Positions 16,901 through 23,546 are shown, counted from the first letter of the stretch. The stretch is 31,745 nucleotides of DNA from Caldithrix sp. (GCA_020722685.1 DYKH01000062.1:1-31745); one strand, 5' to 3'. Made by a program: numbers and translations. The notes: generated by a model not told the origin, from the sequence alone.

Positions 16901-17319
16901 GGTGGCGCGCCTGCCTGCACAGCCTGGGCAAAAGCCTGAGATGCGTTAGAAAAGTCGTTCTGAGACAGGTGTATTTTTGCCATCGCCCATTCCACGTTTT
17001 GGCGAAAGGCGGGCTTGACCCTGAGCTTGCTAAAGTATGAACCCAGGGCATGACCATCCCGGCGACGCAGGAACTCTTCCGATAGCTTGAAATAGACCCG
17101 TTCGCAGGTGGGATGAGCCTCAAGATAGGCTTGTAGGGGTGGGATCGGATCTGCCGAAGAATCGGCGTTCAGGGTCGTCAAAAGTTGGTAGTATTCCGCG
17201 AAATCCTTTCGGTCCACATTTGCAGAATACGTTTTCGCATGAAGTAAGCAAATGCACATTGTGAGGAACCCTGCGCACCGAATGAAGACGGGTTTATATG
17301 GTGTTTGTGCAATCAGCAT
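13918..17319 (-). CDS. Exported TPR-CHAT protein (caspase-like protease) with C-terminal membrane anchor
   Basis: From the ATG at 17319 the protein has 1133 residues. It has an N-terminal signal-like segment (about 10-32, ending in TYSA). A long array of TPR helices follows (about 40-640), with repeats such as ECYLQLGQTLSNVGRLSDAL and HFNLGNALYLKNDLDPAI. A CHAT domain spans about 705-1085, and a single membrane segment lies at about 1099-1119 before a basic tail. The caspase-like dyad is present: His943 in HFATHAF and Cys990 in LSACETG. The HGEGVLGLPRQFLAAGAGS and FGDPG elements are also intact. CHAT proteases cut partner proteins after TPR-sensed signals. The topology suggests an exported protease domain and a cytosolic tail. 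An in-frame extension to 17595 crosses a hairpin and is rejected. It is the last gene of the sigma-factor cluster. Confidence 0.88.
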   Translation of the reverse strand: MLIAQTPYKPVFIRCAGFLTMCICLLHAKTYSANVDRKDFAEYYQLLTTLNADSSADPIPPLQAYLEAHPTCERVYFKLSEEFLRRRDGHALGSYFSKLRVKPAFRQNVEWAMAKIHLSQNDFSNASQAFAQAVQAGAPPAALMYELLEFDYQTNGRFQTTPTIQNCASDPKSQNIIKAFKLTIDRDYLSAIKHFASLPARCFDDLTLLHRLGYCHFHLGRLSSADSLWRLGLEKARATHDLQQQATSLNCIAYVAGQRAKYDLAESCYDSAFAIAVRIGDWERMQIVSANWGNLQSRLGKYDDAITLLNSATKASHGIGSREHLAECYLQLGQTLSNVGRLSDALAAYLEGEKYISRDANAKQLVALMTHRADLYSTIKQHAMAKRLYLEAYGLAASQRLVEQQREINAKLADLAVLQGDFAQARRILQQIVESPALQSDPIQAAFWTWKLADIDRLQGRLTSAKEKCLRALRFAEMARASAYIAWYRMAVGDIELLLGNIDHAIELYQATLKTAVQNNNSQMILLSHFNLGNALYLKNDLDPAIAEYRQSVSMVEREDRSLHGETLRIGYLGKRNKIYAKLSACFLRRFELSRSRADLDSLYHWTERSKSQVLKAFKLGKADRTRLKPATVADEPYRQACQRLSQAQRRLREESTLSRSADEWSRLLSDLETAKYSLLEQRLRQTDSTDTAYHSASFAVQPLTSLQKYLAQARCGLLHYSISEEAAFVVVATGDTATAVRLQAKPKTLTPMIDSLMRPLHRLGASSASRTEFQARLAYHLYQTLVEPVEKVLPLPTRLVVIPDFTLANLPLELLLTQAPQKATYLPTDDHSYADAFLLHRHVFFYSPTANLLKATNGRARADGDVLVLANPFAGHHEPSDKELLLRFRTGWSFDPLPFAEVEAERIRRVRKRTEILKRGSANESLFLQEASQHRILHFATHAFVDTTFDAFSGLILAASPDSADDGILMGYEISNLDLNCDLVVLSACETGRGKLVHGEGVLGLPRQFLAAGAGSVLMTLWKVDDKLTSELMPAFYENLFNRRRSKAEALTEAKLTLLKQPIQPNGMHYQHPLFWAAFVLFGDPGFDVQASAKGLDFGIALWLLFTSGVVAIAAYWFLRSKIRTAARREGV

Positions 17320-17791
17320 GGGACAATTGCGACCTAAATTCTGAGCTCCAAACCGGTGCGGTTTGAAGAGGCGCTCCGAGCTTTCCCGGTCAGAGGCTGT
17401 CAGCTTGGGATTGTGCGATCGTGGGATTCGAGCAATGTTTCTTTGTCGGCTGCGCGGCAAATATACGGAATAGGAGGGAAAATGCAAATAGTTAACATGC
17501 GGCTGGTAAAAGGCAGCGAGTTTGATGGGACACGTCGAAGACAAATGACGGGCCCCTTTCCCCCCAAGCTTTGTCGCAGTCTCTGCACCCCTCACTGCGA
17601 CAAAGCTTCTTCAGGTGGGATGTGTGCGGGAGCAAAGTCGTTTGAACTCAGTCCGGACTAAAGAACCCCCTGCAAGCTGTTCCGAAACCTCCACAAGTCC
17701 CGTGGCGTTCGACATGATCGATGCCGGAACTTGGCGAATTCTTCTTGGGGCAAGATCGCAGAAAGCCGGCTCTAATCCCTGCCCTGCATCA
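17320..17791. other. Gap inside the CHAT cluster, 472 bp, with a strong hairpin
   Basis: No supported gene lies here. The CHAT frame stays open up to 17595 but reads as low-quality sequence without a ribosome-binding site. The gap contains the 15-bp perfect inverted repeat at 17566-17608 and a 10-bp palindrome, AGTCCGGACT, at 17650-17659. It may carry a separate promoter or an attenuator for the CHAT gene, but I see no consensus promoter. Confidence 0.5.
17566..17608. repeat. Perfect 15-bp inverted repeat upstream of the CHAT gene
   Basis: AAGCTTTGTCGCAGT (17566-17580) and ACTGCGACAAAGCTT (17594-17608) pair without mismatch across a 13-nt loop. On the transcribed minus strand it is followed by a G-rich run (GGGGGGAAAGGGGCCC), not by T residues, so it is not a classical terminator. 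It lies between the polyproline peptide gene and the CHAT gene and could set their relative expression. Confidence 0.75.
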
Positions 17792-17971
17792 TCATTCGGG
17801 GCCGGGCGGAGGCGGTGGTGGTGGCGGTGGTTCTACGTCTTTTGAGGTGGTGCCTGCGGGTAACAAGCTTTTCAGATCTTGCATTTTTTTCTCTAATCCG
17901 TGTACCTTGGCAATGAGCCAAAGCAAAAGGCCAATAATCCCCAATAGCAGCAGTCCGAGCAAGCCTTGCAT
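17792..17971 (-). CDS. 59-residue single-pass membrane peptide with nine-proline C-terminal run
   Basis: The ATG at 17971 lies behind a very strong site, GGAGGAGAG, and starts 24 bp after the stop of the upstream membrane-protein gene, so translation is likely. The peptide begins MQGLLGLLLLGIIGLLLWLI, a single membrane helix. It continues with a short charged, coil-like segment (AKVHGLEKKMQDLKSLL) and ends PAGTTSKDVE, nine prolines, GPE. Proline runs are often docking sites or rigid spacers, and their translation commonly needs EF-P. I recognise no family. Its place between the membrane regulator and the CHAT protease suggests a membrane adaptor or a substrate of the protease. Its small size means automatic annotation may miss it. 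Confidence 0.72.
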   Translation of the reverse strand: MQGLLGLLLLGIIGLLLWLIAKVHGLEKKMQDLKSLLPAGTTSKDVEPPPPPPPPPGPE

Positions 17972-17995
17972 ATGTCTCTCCTCCGAAAGGGTTAA

Positions 17996-19141
17996 TTAAT
18001 GAGCTGCCAGTTGGTTGATTAATGCCACGCTGTCTTGATAGAAAACACTTTCCGGTGGAATGGCTCGTAGGTGAAAGAGCGCGGAATCGGTGCGGGCGGA
18101 AAACTTGAAGGCTAAGCCCAAGAAATAATCTTCACGCTCGGTTCCTTGGGGATCGATATGGTTGGCTATCCGTTCTGCCTGAGAGAGGAGGTGGATGGCC
18201 AGCCCTAGTTGGTGCGTTTTTACTGGTTGGTTCAAACCCGGATCATTGGAATAGCCAAAATGAGCCAAACCAAAATAAAAGTAGTAATCACGAATGAATG
18301 CCAAGGTAGTGCTATCAGCCGTTGGTGTTTGCAGGCTTGCTATCTCGCTGCGAAGCTCCTGGAACTGCGATATGGCTTCTTGGTAACGGCGAGCCGTGTA
18401 GTCACTTATGGCGAATTTGAATTGACGTTTCATTGCCTGAAGGCGAGGATCATCCGACGAGTCCGATGCGCCGCGCCAGGCAAGGCCATCATATTCGTAG
18501 GGAACACGGTCCGGAAAAAGGTAATAAGTAAAATGATGTTCCGCCCGGTTGCTCAGACGCCAAATGCTCAGCGAGACAATCGCTACCACAATAGCGAAGG
18601 CTGCCGCCGGCCAGCGAGCGATCACGGGACGCGCCGCGCTCGTGCCTCGCAACTTGGCCCAAAAGTCTTGCAGAGCACCAGAAACATACTTGGCGAATCC
18701 GGCCTTTTCTTTCTTTCTGGGTGTGGCCGAAGCGGATTTGATCAGCGCTAATATCTCGCCATCTTCCCGGACGTGGATCTTATGCAAGTCGGGGTCGGCT
18801 TGCCCTTTGGTGGCATTTGCTATCCGGGCTGTCTTGAGCAAGAACCGTTCGTAATATGAGGGTGAATGAATGAGTGCTTCCAGAACGTGTTGAGCTTCCT
18901 GCGCCCGCATCGTCCCGGCTAACAAGGATTCCAGTGCCGCGTCCATTCCTATTTCGGCCTGAAATTGACCTACTTGCGAGGGTATGATGCGATTGGAGTG
19001 CCTTCTCAGTCTGTCCATGAGCTCCATGAGCAATTCCGCAATCCGATCTTTGCGTCTAAGACTCTGGAGACGGGCAAGCTCTTTTGCCTCACATTTGCCT
19101 TCTAGGTAGGCTCGAATTTGCTGATGCGAAATTTCGATCAT
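17996..19141 (-). CDS. Single-pass membrane protein with anti-sigma-like N-terminus and helical-repeat C-terminus
   Basis: From the ATG at 19141 (AAGGGG about 9 nt upstream) the product has 381 residues. The N-terminal 170 residues are charged and helical and start ISHQQIRAYLEGKCEAKELA, which recalls the first helix of anti-sigma factors, though no zinc motif is present. One membrane segment lies at about 177-195 (PAAAFAIVVAIVSLSIW). The remaining 185 residues, probably exported, have TPR-like helices (RRYQEAISQFQELRSEIASL, then GLAIHLLSQAERIANHI and YFLGLAFKFSARTDSALFHL). The start at 19237 would overlap the upstream gene by 65 bp and is rejected. The architecture fits a transmembrane signal transducer between the outside and the sigma factor; this role is an inference. 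Confidence 0.75.
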   Translation of the reverse strand: MIEISHQQIRAYLEGKCEAKELARLQSLRRKDRIAELLMELMDRLRRHSNRIIPSQVGQFQAEIGMDAALESLLAGTMRAQEAQHVLEALIHSPSYYERFLLKTARIANATKGQADPDLHKIHVREDGEILALIKSASATPRKKEKAGFAKYVSGALQDFWAKLRGTSAARPVIARWPAAAFAIVVAIVSLSIWRLSNRAEHHFTYYLFPDRVPYEYDGLAWRGASDSSDDPRLQAMKRQFKFAISDYTARRYQEAISQFQELRSEIASLQTPTADSTTLAFIRDYYFYFGLAHFGYSNDPGLNQPVKTHQLGLAIHLLSQAERIANHIDPQGTEREDYFLGLAFKFSARTDSALFHLRAIPPESVFYQDSVALINQLAAH

Positions 19142-19172
19142 TTTCGTAATCCCCTTACCTACTTCGCTTCTC

Positions 19173-19562
19173 TCATTCGCCAGCACCTTGGATACGCTCG
19201 CGGATATAGTCTTGCATAACTTGGCAGTAGATTTCAAAACATTGAAAGCAAAAGTTCAGGTGTTTAAAGGGTTGCTCAAAATCGATGCTGCGCGGGTTAT
19301 GCTTTTTTCGCATGATAAGCTGCGCAAGGAAGAAATCACTATTATTTGCGAGATACGGGCTTGCAGAGTGACACTCATGCTTTGGTATGGCTGAAAGAAT
19401 CTGAGGTGCGGATTGGCTGAGTTCCATCTTCTGCAAACGGTTTTTCAGGTTTTGCAGAAAAGCGGTTTCCGATGGAGTCAGGTGTTCCGTGTGCTTCGGC
19501 TCTCTAACTGTCAGCTCGGCTTCCAAATAGGCTAATGCCTGGCCGAGGGTGAGTTTGTGCAT
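19173..19562 (-). CDS. Small soluble protein with a C-terminal HX3CX2C motif, candidate sigma regulator
   Basis: The 129-residue protein begins MHKLTLGQALAYLEAEL, again like the first helix of anti-sigma proteins, and has a helical middle (SETAFLQNLKNRLQKMEL). At 101-108 it carries HLNFCFQC, the HX3CX2C zinc signature of ZAS anti-sigma factors, with a further Cys at 113 and a KHECH cluster at 61-65. No membrane segment is present. Unlike classical ZAS proteins, the motif is near the C-terminus. It lies 103 bp after the sigma gene and 31 bp before the membrane-protein gene. The ATG at 19562 is chosen because upstream in-frame sequence overlaps the sigma gene and reads poorly. The likely role is control of the sigma factor; this is not proven. 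Confidence 0.7.
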   Translation of the reverse strand: MHKLTLGQALAYLEAELTVREPKHTEHLTPSETAFLQNLKNRLQKMELSQSAPQILSAIPKHECHSASPYLANNSDFFLAQLIMRKKHNPRSIDFEQPFKHLNFCFQCFEIYCQVMQDYIRERIQGAGE

Positions 19563-19665
19563 CGCTACAATCTCTCTTAGTGGTAAATCCGACGTCTTCT
19601 TGTTCTCCGTACATACATATAGAGCCTTTTTTTTTGTAAAATTCGACAACTGGAAAAAATATTTT

Positions 19666-20292
19666 TCATTTTTTTGCCGAATCGCGCAATCGCTCGATGA
19701 TGCGATAAATGGCACCGACGCTGACTGAGGGAATGGTCGGCAATTGGGAGATCTGGGCCGGCGAGAATTCGGACCATAGGTATAGCATAAAAATATGAAT
19801 GTCTCTTTCCAGGTAAAGCTTCTTTTTCCCGGCGGATGATCGCAGTTTTGCGACCATCGTCTCGTACAACTCCTGCTGCAAGTCTGACTCTAACTCCGCG
19901 ATGGAGCTGCGAAGATCTTCAACTTTTTCTTCGCTCAAGGATTCGGAAAAAAAAGAGTGCAGATAGCGGGTGCCGCGACTAATGCAAATGGACGCAAGCC
20001 AGGCAAGAAACTGTTTTTCATTACCGCATTCGCGGTAACTTTTCAGTATTTTGAATTCATCACGGCAAAGATAATAGATGACGTCGTTGAGAATGTCGTT
20101 GACCACTTCGGAGAATTGCAGTTTCAGGCGAGGAAGGCGCCAGGCAGAGCAGTAAGAGTCAATGTACCGATAGATGGGCTTTTTGTAGCGCTGAAGAAAT
20201 TCTCGCCAGGCGCTCTCCCAATGGGGTGAGTCGGGATTGCTGCAATAGAGCAACAATTGTTGTAAGGTGAGAGGCGTGACAAACTGATCCAT
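19666..20292 (-). CDS. Divergent sigma-70-family (ECF-like) sigma factor of the CHAT cluster
   Basis: The 208-residue product has a sigma region-2-like first half (WREFLQRYKKPIYRYIDSYC, then FSEVVNDILNDVIYYL, then QFLAWLASICISRGTRYLHS). The second half ends in a helix-turn-helix, FSPAQISQLPTIPSVSVGAI followed by YRIIERLRDSAKK. Spacing and size match short sigma factors that lack region 3, but the sequence is far from the RpoE-like gene at 1527-2102. The ATG at 20292 has no clear site directly before it; a strong GGGGGAGG lies about 30 nt upstream without a usable start codon after it. A consensus-like sigma-70 promoter sits at 20378-20407, so the operon looks expressed by the housekeeping polymerase. 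It is the first gene of a five-gene minus-strand cluster that ends with the CHAT protein. Confidence 0.75.
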   Translation of the reverse strand: MDQFVTPLTLQQLLLYCSNPDSPHWESAWREFLQRYKKPIYRYIDSYCSAWRLPRLKLQFSEVVNDILNDVIYYLCRDEFKILKSYRECGNEKQFLAWLASICISRGTRYLHSFFSESLSEEKVEDLRSSIAELESDLQQELYETMVAKLRSSAGKKKLYLERDIHIFMLYLWSEFSPAQISQLPTIPSVSVGAIYRIIERLRDSAKK

Positions 20293-20377
20293 ACTGCCAG
20301 TCGTGATGTAGGTTACGTGGACCTCCCCCAAATACCAAAGGGATTCTGCGTACTGCCAAGCCCCACAACGGATGCCA

Positions 20378-20407
20378 ATTATAGAAATTTCGGTGCTACA
20401 ATGTCAA
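20378..20407 (-). promoter_or_regulatory. Strong predicted sigma-70 promoter of the sigma-CHAT cluster
   Basis: On the minus strand TTGACA (20407-20402) and TATAAT (20383-20378) are both perfect consensus boxes with an 18-nt spacer. Transcription would start near 20371, giving a leader of about 80 nt before the sigma gene. Confidence 0.75.
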
Positions 20408-20451
20408 GAAGTATTTTTTCCTTCCTATTAAAACCTCACTCGTGAATGGAA

Positions 20452-20489
20452 GCAATCTCGTTCCCAAGCTTGTTTGGGAATGAGATTGC
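20452..20489. repeat. 16-bp hairpin element (GCAATCTCGTTCCCAA type)
   Basis: The arms GCAATCTCGTTCCCAA (20452-20467) and TTGGGAATGAGATTGC (20474-20489) differ at one position, which is a G-U pair in RNA from the plus strand. The loop is 6 nt. Elements of this look occur in intergenic DNA of several bacterial groups. It lies upstream of the sigma-CHAT promoter and after the bshB1 stop. Confidence 0.7.
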
Positions 20490-20774
20490 CGTTCTCTCCT
20501 CCGTAAGTGAGGTAATACGGTTTCTACTTGATGTTGGGCCGTTATATCTTGCTACGAGAATTTACGAGGGGCATCAGACAGGATATCTGCGGAACAATTG
20601 TAGATAGAATCTCCGGCGTGCTGCTGGCCAGAAGAAAGGCGCAGCGCCGGTCCTTTGCTTTGCCAACGAGAAATCGCCAGCCTGTTAAAATAGGCCATGG
20701 AGGGTACGGAGTTCAATATCAGATTGCCCCCATGGTCGGCGAGGCGGCTGACGGTGCGTCATTTGCATGTTCCA

Positions 20775-21533
20775 TCATAACAATCCCGCGGCCGAGTGCC
20801 GGCAAAAATGCTCCACCGGGTCTTGAATCTCGATAAATTCTCTGACTAAGAAGGCCTCACCGTACTTGACGCCAATCTTTTGTCCCCAATACTGGCAGCG
20901 AGTGACGATCGTGTTCAGGAATTCCGGTTGGCTGATATAGGTTGGATCCTGATGGTTGCTTGCGGCCTGTGGGTCAAAGAATTGTGACTTGTACGCCCGG
21001 ATGGCCTCTATCTTGCGCTCGAAAACTGAGGAGATATCGACGATGAAGGAAGGCTTGAACTCGTACACCTCGGAAAAATAGATGATCTTGGTCGGGCGAA
21101 AAGGAGGTTGTGCGGTATCGATTTTTTTCAAACCGGACAAAAACGCCGCTTCCCGGATCAGATGTGAGCTGTGGCCGTGATCGGGATGGCGAACGTCCCA
21201 GTAGGGAGCGAAAACGATTTTGGGACGATATCTACGCAGCTCATGAATGACCTTCAACAGGTTCTCTTGGGTGACCCGAACAAAGCTGTCGGGAATATCC
21301 AGGGCCTTCTGAGCGGCCAATCCCATTAGGCGGGCAGCCTCGGCGAATTCCTTGCGGCGGATTTCTACGCTGCCGCGCGTTCCTATTTCCCCTTGAGTCA
21401 GGGTAATCACCCCGGTTTTGTAGCCGTGCTCGGTGAGCTTGATCAGAGTCCCTGAGCAAGAAAGCTCCACGTCATCCGGGTGAGCGGACATGGCAAGGGC
21501 ATCAAATTGGACGGAATCTTCGGACATGTTCAT
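20775..21533 (-). CDS. bshB1: Bacillithiol biosynthesis deacetylase BshB1 (PIG-L/LmbE family)
   Basis: The 252-residue protein has the zinc-deacetylase motif SAHPDDVELSCSGTL near the N-terminus and the second site, WDVRHPDHGHSSHLI, in the middle, plus TLTQGEIGTRGS and YKSQFFDP, typical of BshB1. It removes the acetyl group from GlcNAc-malate to give GlcN-malate, the second step of bacillithiol synthesis in the cytosol. Its ATG overlaps the bshC stop by 4 bp (ATGA), so the two are translationally coupled. The first gene of the pathway, bshA, is not in the window. The C-terminal EHFCRHSAAGLL runs past the usual end of the family and may be a drifted tail. Confidence 0.93.
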   Translation of the reverse strand: MNMSEDSVQFDALAMSAHPDDVELSCSGTLIKLTEHGYKTGVITLTQGEIGTRGSVEIRRKEFAEAARLMGLAAQKALDIPDSFVRVTQENLLKVIHELRRYRPKIVFAPYWDVRHPDHGHSSHLIREAAFLSGLKKIDTAQPPFRPTKIIYFSEVYEFKPSFIVDISSVFERKIEAIRAYKSQFFDPQAASNHQDPTYISQPEFLNTIVTRCQYWGQKIGVKYGEAFLVREFIEIQDPVEHFCRHSAAGLL

Positions 21534-23146
21534 AGCTCCAAAAGTTGATGATCGAGCTTATGGACGTTGACGGCGTCGAAAAGCCTGCTCAACACGGACC
21601 AGTTGTACTTTATGAGGAAGGGCAGGATGCTGAGCTGGCGCTCCTGCAATTTCCCCTCCGGTAGCAGGTTTTCACTGACGGCTTTGAGTTGTTCGGTTAC
21701 GGTGCCTTCCCGCTGGCTGAATGATTTCAAAATTTTGCTTTCCAACGCGCCGAGCTGACGGATCATTTGATGCCGGACCTTATCGACACTGCCTTGTAAA
21801 GTCGAATCCATACGAGTGACCTCTTTACTCAATGCCGTCCACTCCTTTTCAATGCTGCTTCGGGAGGCGGTGATCCGATCCCGGAAATCCTCCGGGATCA
21901 GGTTGAGCTTTGCTCGCCCAAGGGTGGCTTCAGGATCGATGATGACGTCTGCCGGCGAGAGAGAAAACCGTTGCAAATGCCGTTTGACTTTGGGCTCGAT
22001 GAGCGTGAAACCGGCGCGCGGCACGATAATCGGCATGGGCAGACCAAACGCTTCGTACACGCCTTTCAGTTGCGCCCAATAAGCGATTTCGCCGGGTCCG
22101 CCGACGTAGGCGATGGTCGGCAAAAGAGTGTCTTGAACCAGTGGGCGAAGCGCAGCCTTGGGGCTGAGCGACTCCGGACGGTGGAGCAGGTCATCAATGC
22201 TCATTCTCCGGCCCGAATGTAAATTTCGGTAGCTGCCATTCTCCCATTCGAGACTGTGGCGTCCTTGATCGAGAATGAAGACATTGGGTCTCTTTGGCTG
22301 CAACGCCAATTGCGTAGGGTAGCCCAGAGCAGCTAAATGCAGATTGGTTTCTGCCATGGCTCGATTGCTGAGGTTCTCTTGCAGCTCCTTGGCAAAAACC
22401 GGCGCTACAAATTGTTTTAATCTCGGGTCAGAGGCATCGAGGAGAATGATGCCGTATTCGGCAAACAATCTGGTGAACCAACGCGCAAAGCCATGGTTAA
22501 AGCTGATACCTGGCTGGTAACATCGGCTAAGCTGCGCCAAGATGTCTTGTTTAAAATCGCTCTCAGCAGTGTTAGCGGCTAATTGCTCGATGACCTGTGT
22601 GATGCTTGGCTCTAACATTATTTCCGAGACCGGTGTTCGCTTCAGCGCCTGTTTCGGCTGATATTGCGTTCGGATGAATTGATTGGCGCGATCGATCAGC
22701 CCGGCCCATTGCACCTCGGCGAAATCGTGATCCTCGGAGACGAGATAAAAGACGGGCAAAACCGGCGCCTGCAATCTCTGCGACAGCTCCTGCGTCAGTT
22801 TGATAATGGTAAGCGCCTTATAGCTCGTGTACAGGGGTCCGCCAAACAATCCTACTTGCTGCCCGGTGACCACTGCGAGGGCATCACTCTGGGATAGGCG
22901 TTTTACATTCTCCAAGGTGCCATGGCTGCAGCCAAAGGAACGGTTTTGTTCGGTCAAGATGGAGACGAGCTCGTGCATGTGCGGTCTGGCAACGCGGCGA
23001 ACACGTTCCGCCGCTTGCAGGTAATTGCTCCAATTGCGAAAGTCATAGGAGTAAAACGGCGCGACTTTATCGAACGCCGTCCAATAATCCAAGACCAATT
23101 TGGGCAGACCGGGAAGTTTTTCCGGGGGAATAATCGCGTTTGTCAC
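21530..23146 (-). CDS. bshC: Putative cysteine ligase BshC (last step of bacillithiol synthesis)
   Basis: The 538-residue product matches BshC in length and order: an N-terminal PGLPKLVLDYW...FYSYDFRNW, then AVVTGQQVGLFGGPLYTSYK and KALTIIKLTQELSQRL, then PVFYLVSEDHDFAEVQWA (HIGH-like SEDHD site). Later come LLPTIAYVGGPGEIAYWAQL and a coiled C-terminal part with SILPFLIKYNWSVLSRLFD. BshC adds cysteine to GlcN-malate to complete bacillithiol, a low-molecular-weight thiol used in redox and metal protection. The start is a GTG at 23146 with only a weak site upstream. It precedes bshB1 in a two-gene operon, an order known from FCB-group genomes. Confidence 0.94.
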   Translation of the reverse strand: MTNAIIPPEKLPGLPKLVLDYWTAFDKVAPFYSYDFRNWSNYLQAAERVRRVARPHMHELVSILTEQNRSFGCSHGTLENVKRLSQSDALAVVTGQQVGLFGGPLYTSYKALTIIKLTQELSQRLQAPVLPVFYLVSEDHDFAEVQWAGLIDRANQFIRTQYQPKQALKRTPVSEIMLEPSITQVIEQLAANTAESDFKQDILAQLSRCYQPGISFNHGFARWFTRLFAEYGIILLDASDPRLKQFVAPVFAKELQENLSNRAMAETNLHLAALGYPTQLALQPKRPNVFILDQGRHSLEWENGSYRNLHSGRRMSIDDLLHRPESLSPKAALRPLVQDTLLPTIAYVGGPGEIAYWAQLKGVYEAFGLPMPIIVPRAGFTLIEPKVKRHLQRFSLSPADVIIDPEATLGRAKLNLIPEDFRDRITASRSSIEKEWTALSKEVTRMDSTLQGSVDKVRHQMIRQLGALESKILKSFSQREGTVTEQLKAVSENLLPEGKLQERQLSILPFLIKYNWSVLSRLFDAVNVHKLDHQLLEL

Positions 23147-23353
23147 TTCTGTGCCAAAAATTGCTCCAACTCGCCTGTTTGCTTTGACAAATCAGCATGT
23201 CTAACAAGATGGCCATTGGCCAAATTCCGGCTTTAATTTAGCAAAAAATGGGCGGATTCAAAACGCTTCTTTCATTGCATGCTGAGAAGTCGGATTGCCG
23301 ACTCTATTAGCCAGACTTGGTTGTTGATTCTGACCTCGCTTATTAGTACATTT

Positions 23354-23534
23354 GCTAAATTTGTTTGTATTCTTGTAAGAATTTAGCCGTCTGAACCAAA
23401 GCCTGTCATTCCGACCGCAGGGAGGAATCTGTCACTTCCGAATCTGCGTGGTTGTACGAATTCGTTGCTCCCAGATTTCTCACTCCGTTCGAAATGACAC
23501 AATTATTCAGTTGGCTAAATATGTACGTATTCTT
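23354..23534. repeat. Direct repeat pair flanking a hairpin element
   Basis: GCTAAATTTGTTTGTATTC plus TT (23354-23374) and GCTAAATATGTACGTATTC plus TT (23514-23534) match at 18 of 21 positions and lie 160 bp apart, on both sides of the inverted repeat at 23405-23498. The first copy also pairs with ATTTAGC at 23381-23387. Possible readings are duplication of the promoter region of the following HAD gene, or duplication linked to insertion of the hairpin element. Confidence 0.6.
23405..23498. repeat. 27-bp imperfect inverted repeat (extragenic palindromic element)
   Basis: The arms at 23405-23431 (GTCATTCCGACCGCAGGGAG then GAATCTG) and 23472-23498 (CAGATTTCTCACTCCGTTCG then AAATGAC) pair at about 21 of 27 positions. 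Such GTCATT...AATGAC elements with AATCT/AGATT inside are a familiar intergenic family in many genomes. A related, degraded sequence may be present at 29385-29440. Confidence 0.7.
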
Positions 23535-23546
23535 TTGAAAGGCTTT

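Larger units (their letters stand above)
20293..20774. other. Intergenic region, 482 bp, upstream of the CHAT cluster
   Basis: It holds the promoter at 20378-20407 and the hairpin at 20452-20489. A copy of TGTCTGAT lies on the minus strand (20580-20573), with TACAAT 16 nt upstream, a partial match to the ECF element near 2100-2280. The stretch 20590-20774 shows no supported gene. Confidence 0.5.
23147..23546. other. Divergent intergenic region, 400 bp, with nested repeats
   Basis: Apart from the 27-bp inverted repeat (23405-23498) and the direct repeats around it (23354-23374 and 23514-23534), no gene is supported. Promoters for the two divergent genes are not clear. Confidence 0.5.

Noticed and set aside
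17320..17595. N-terminal extension of the CHAT protein by 92 residues
   Set aside because: The extension crosses the 15-bp inverted repeat, lacks a start signal, and would bury the signal-like segment that begins at the ATG at 17319.
13740..20407. CRISPR type III-E connection of the CHAT-sigma cluster
   Set aside because: There is no repeat array and no Cas-like gene in the window, so only the general protease-sigma logic is comparable.
20528..20836. Plus-strand frame of 102 codons upstream of bshB1
   Set aside because: It overlaps the 3' end of bshB1 on the other strand, has no ribosome-binding site and shows no family pattern.
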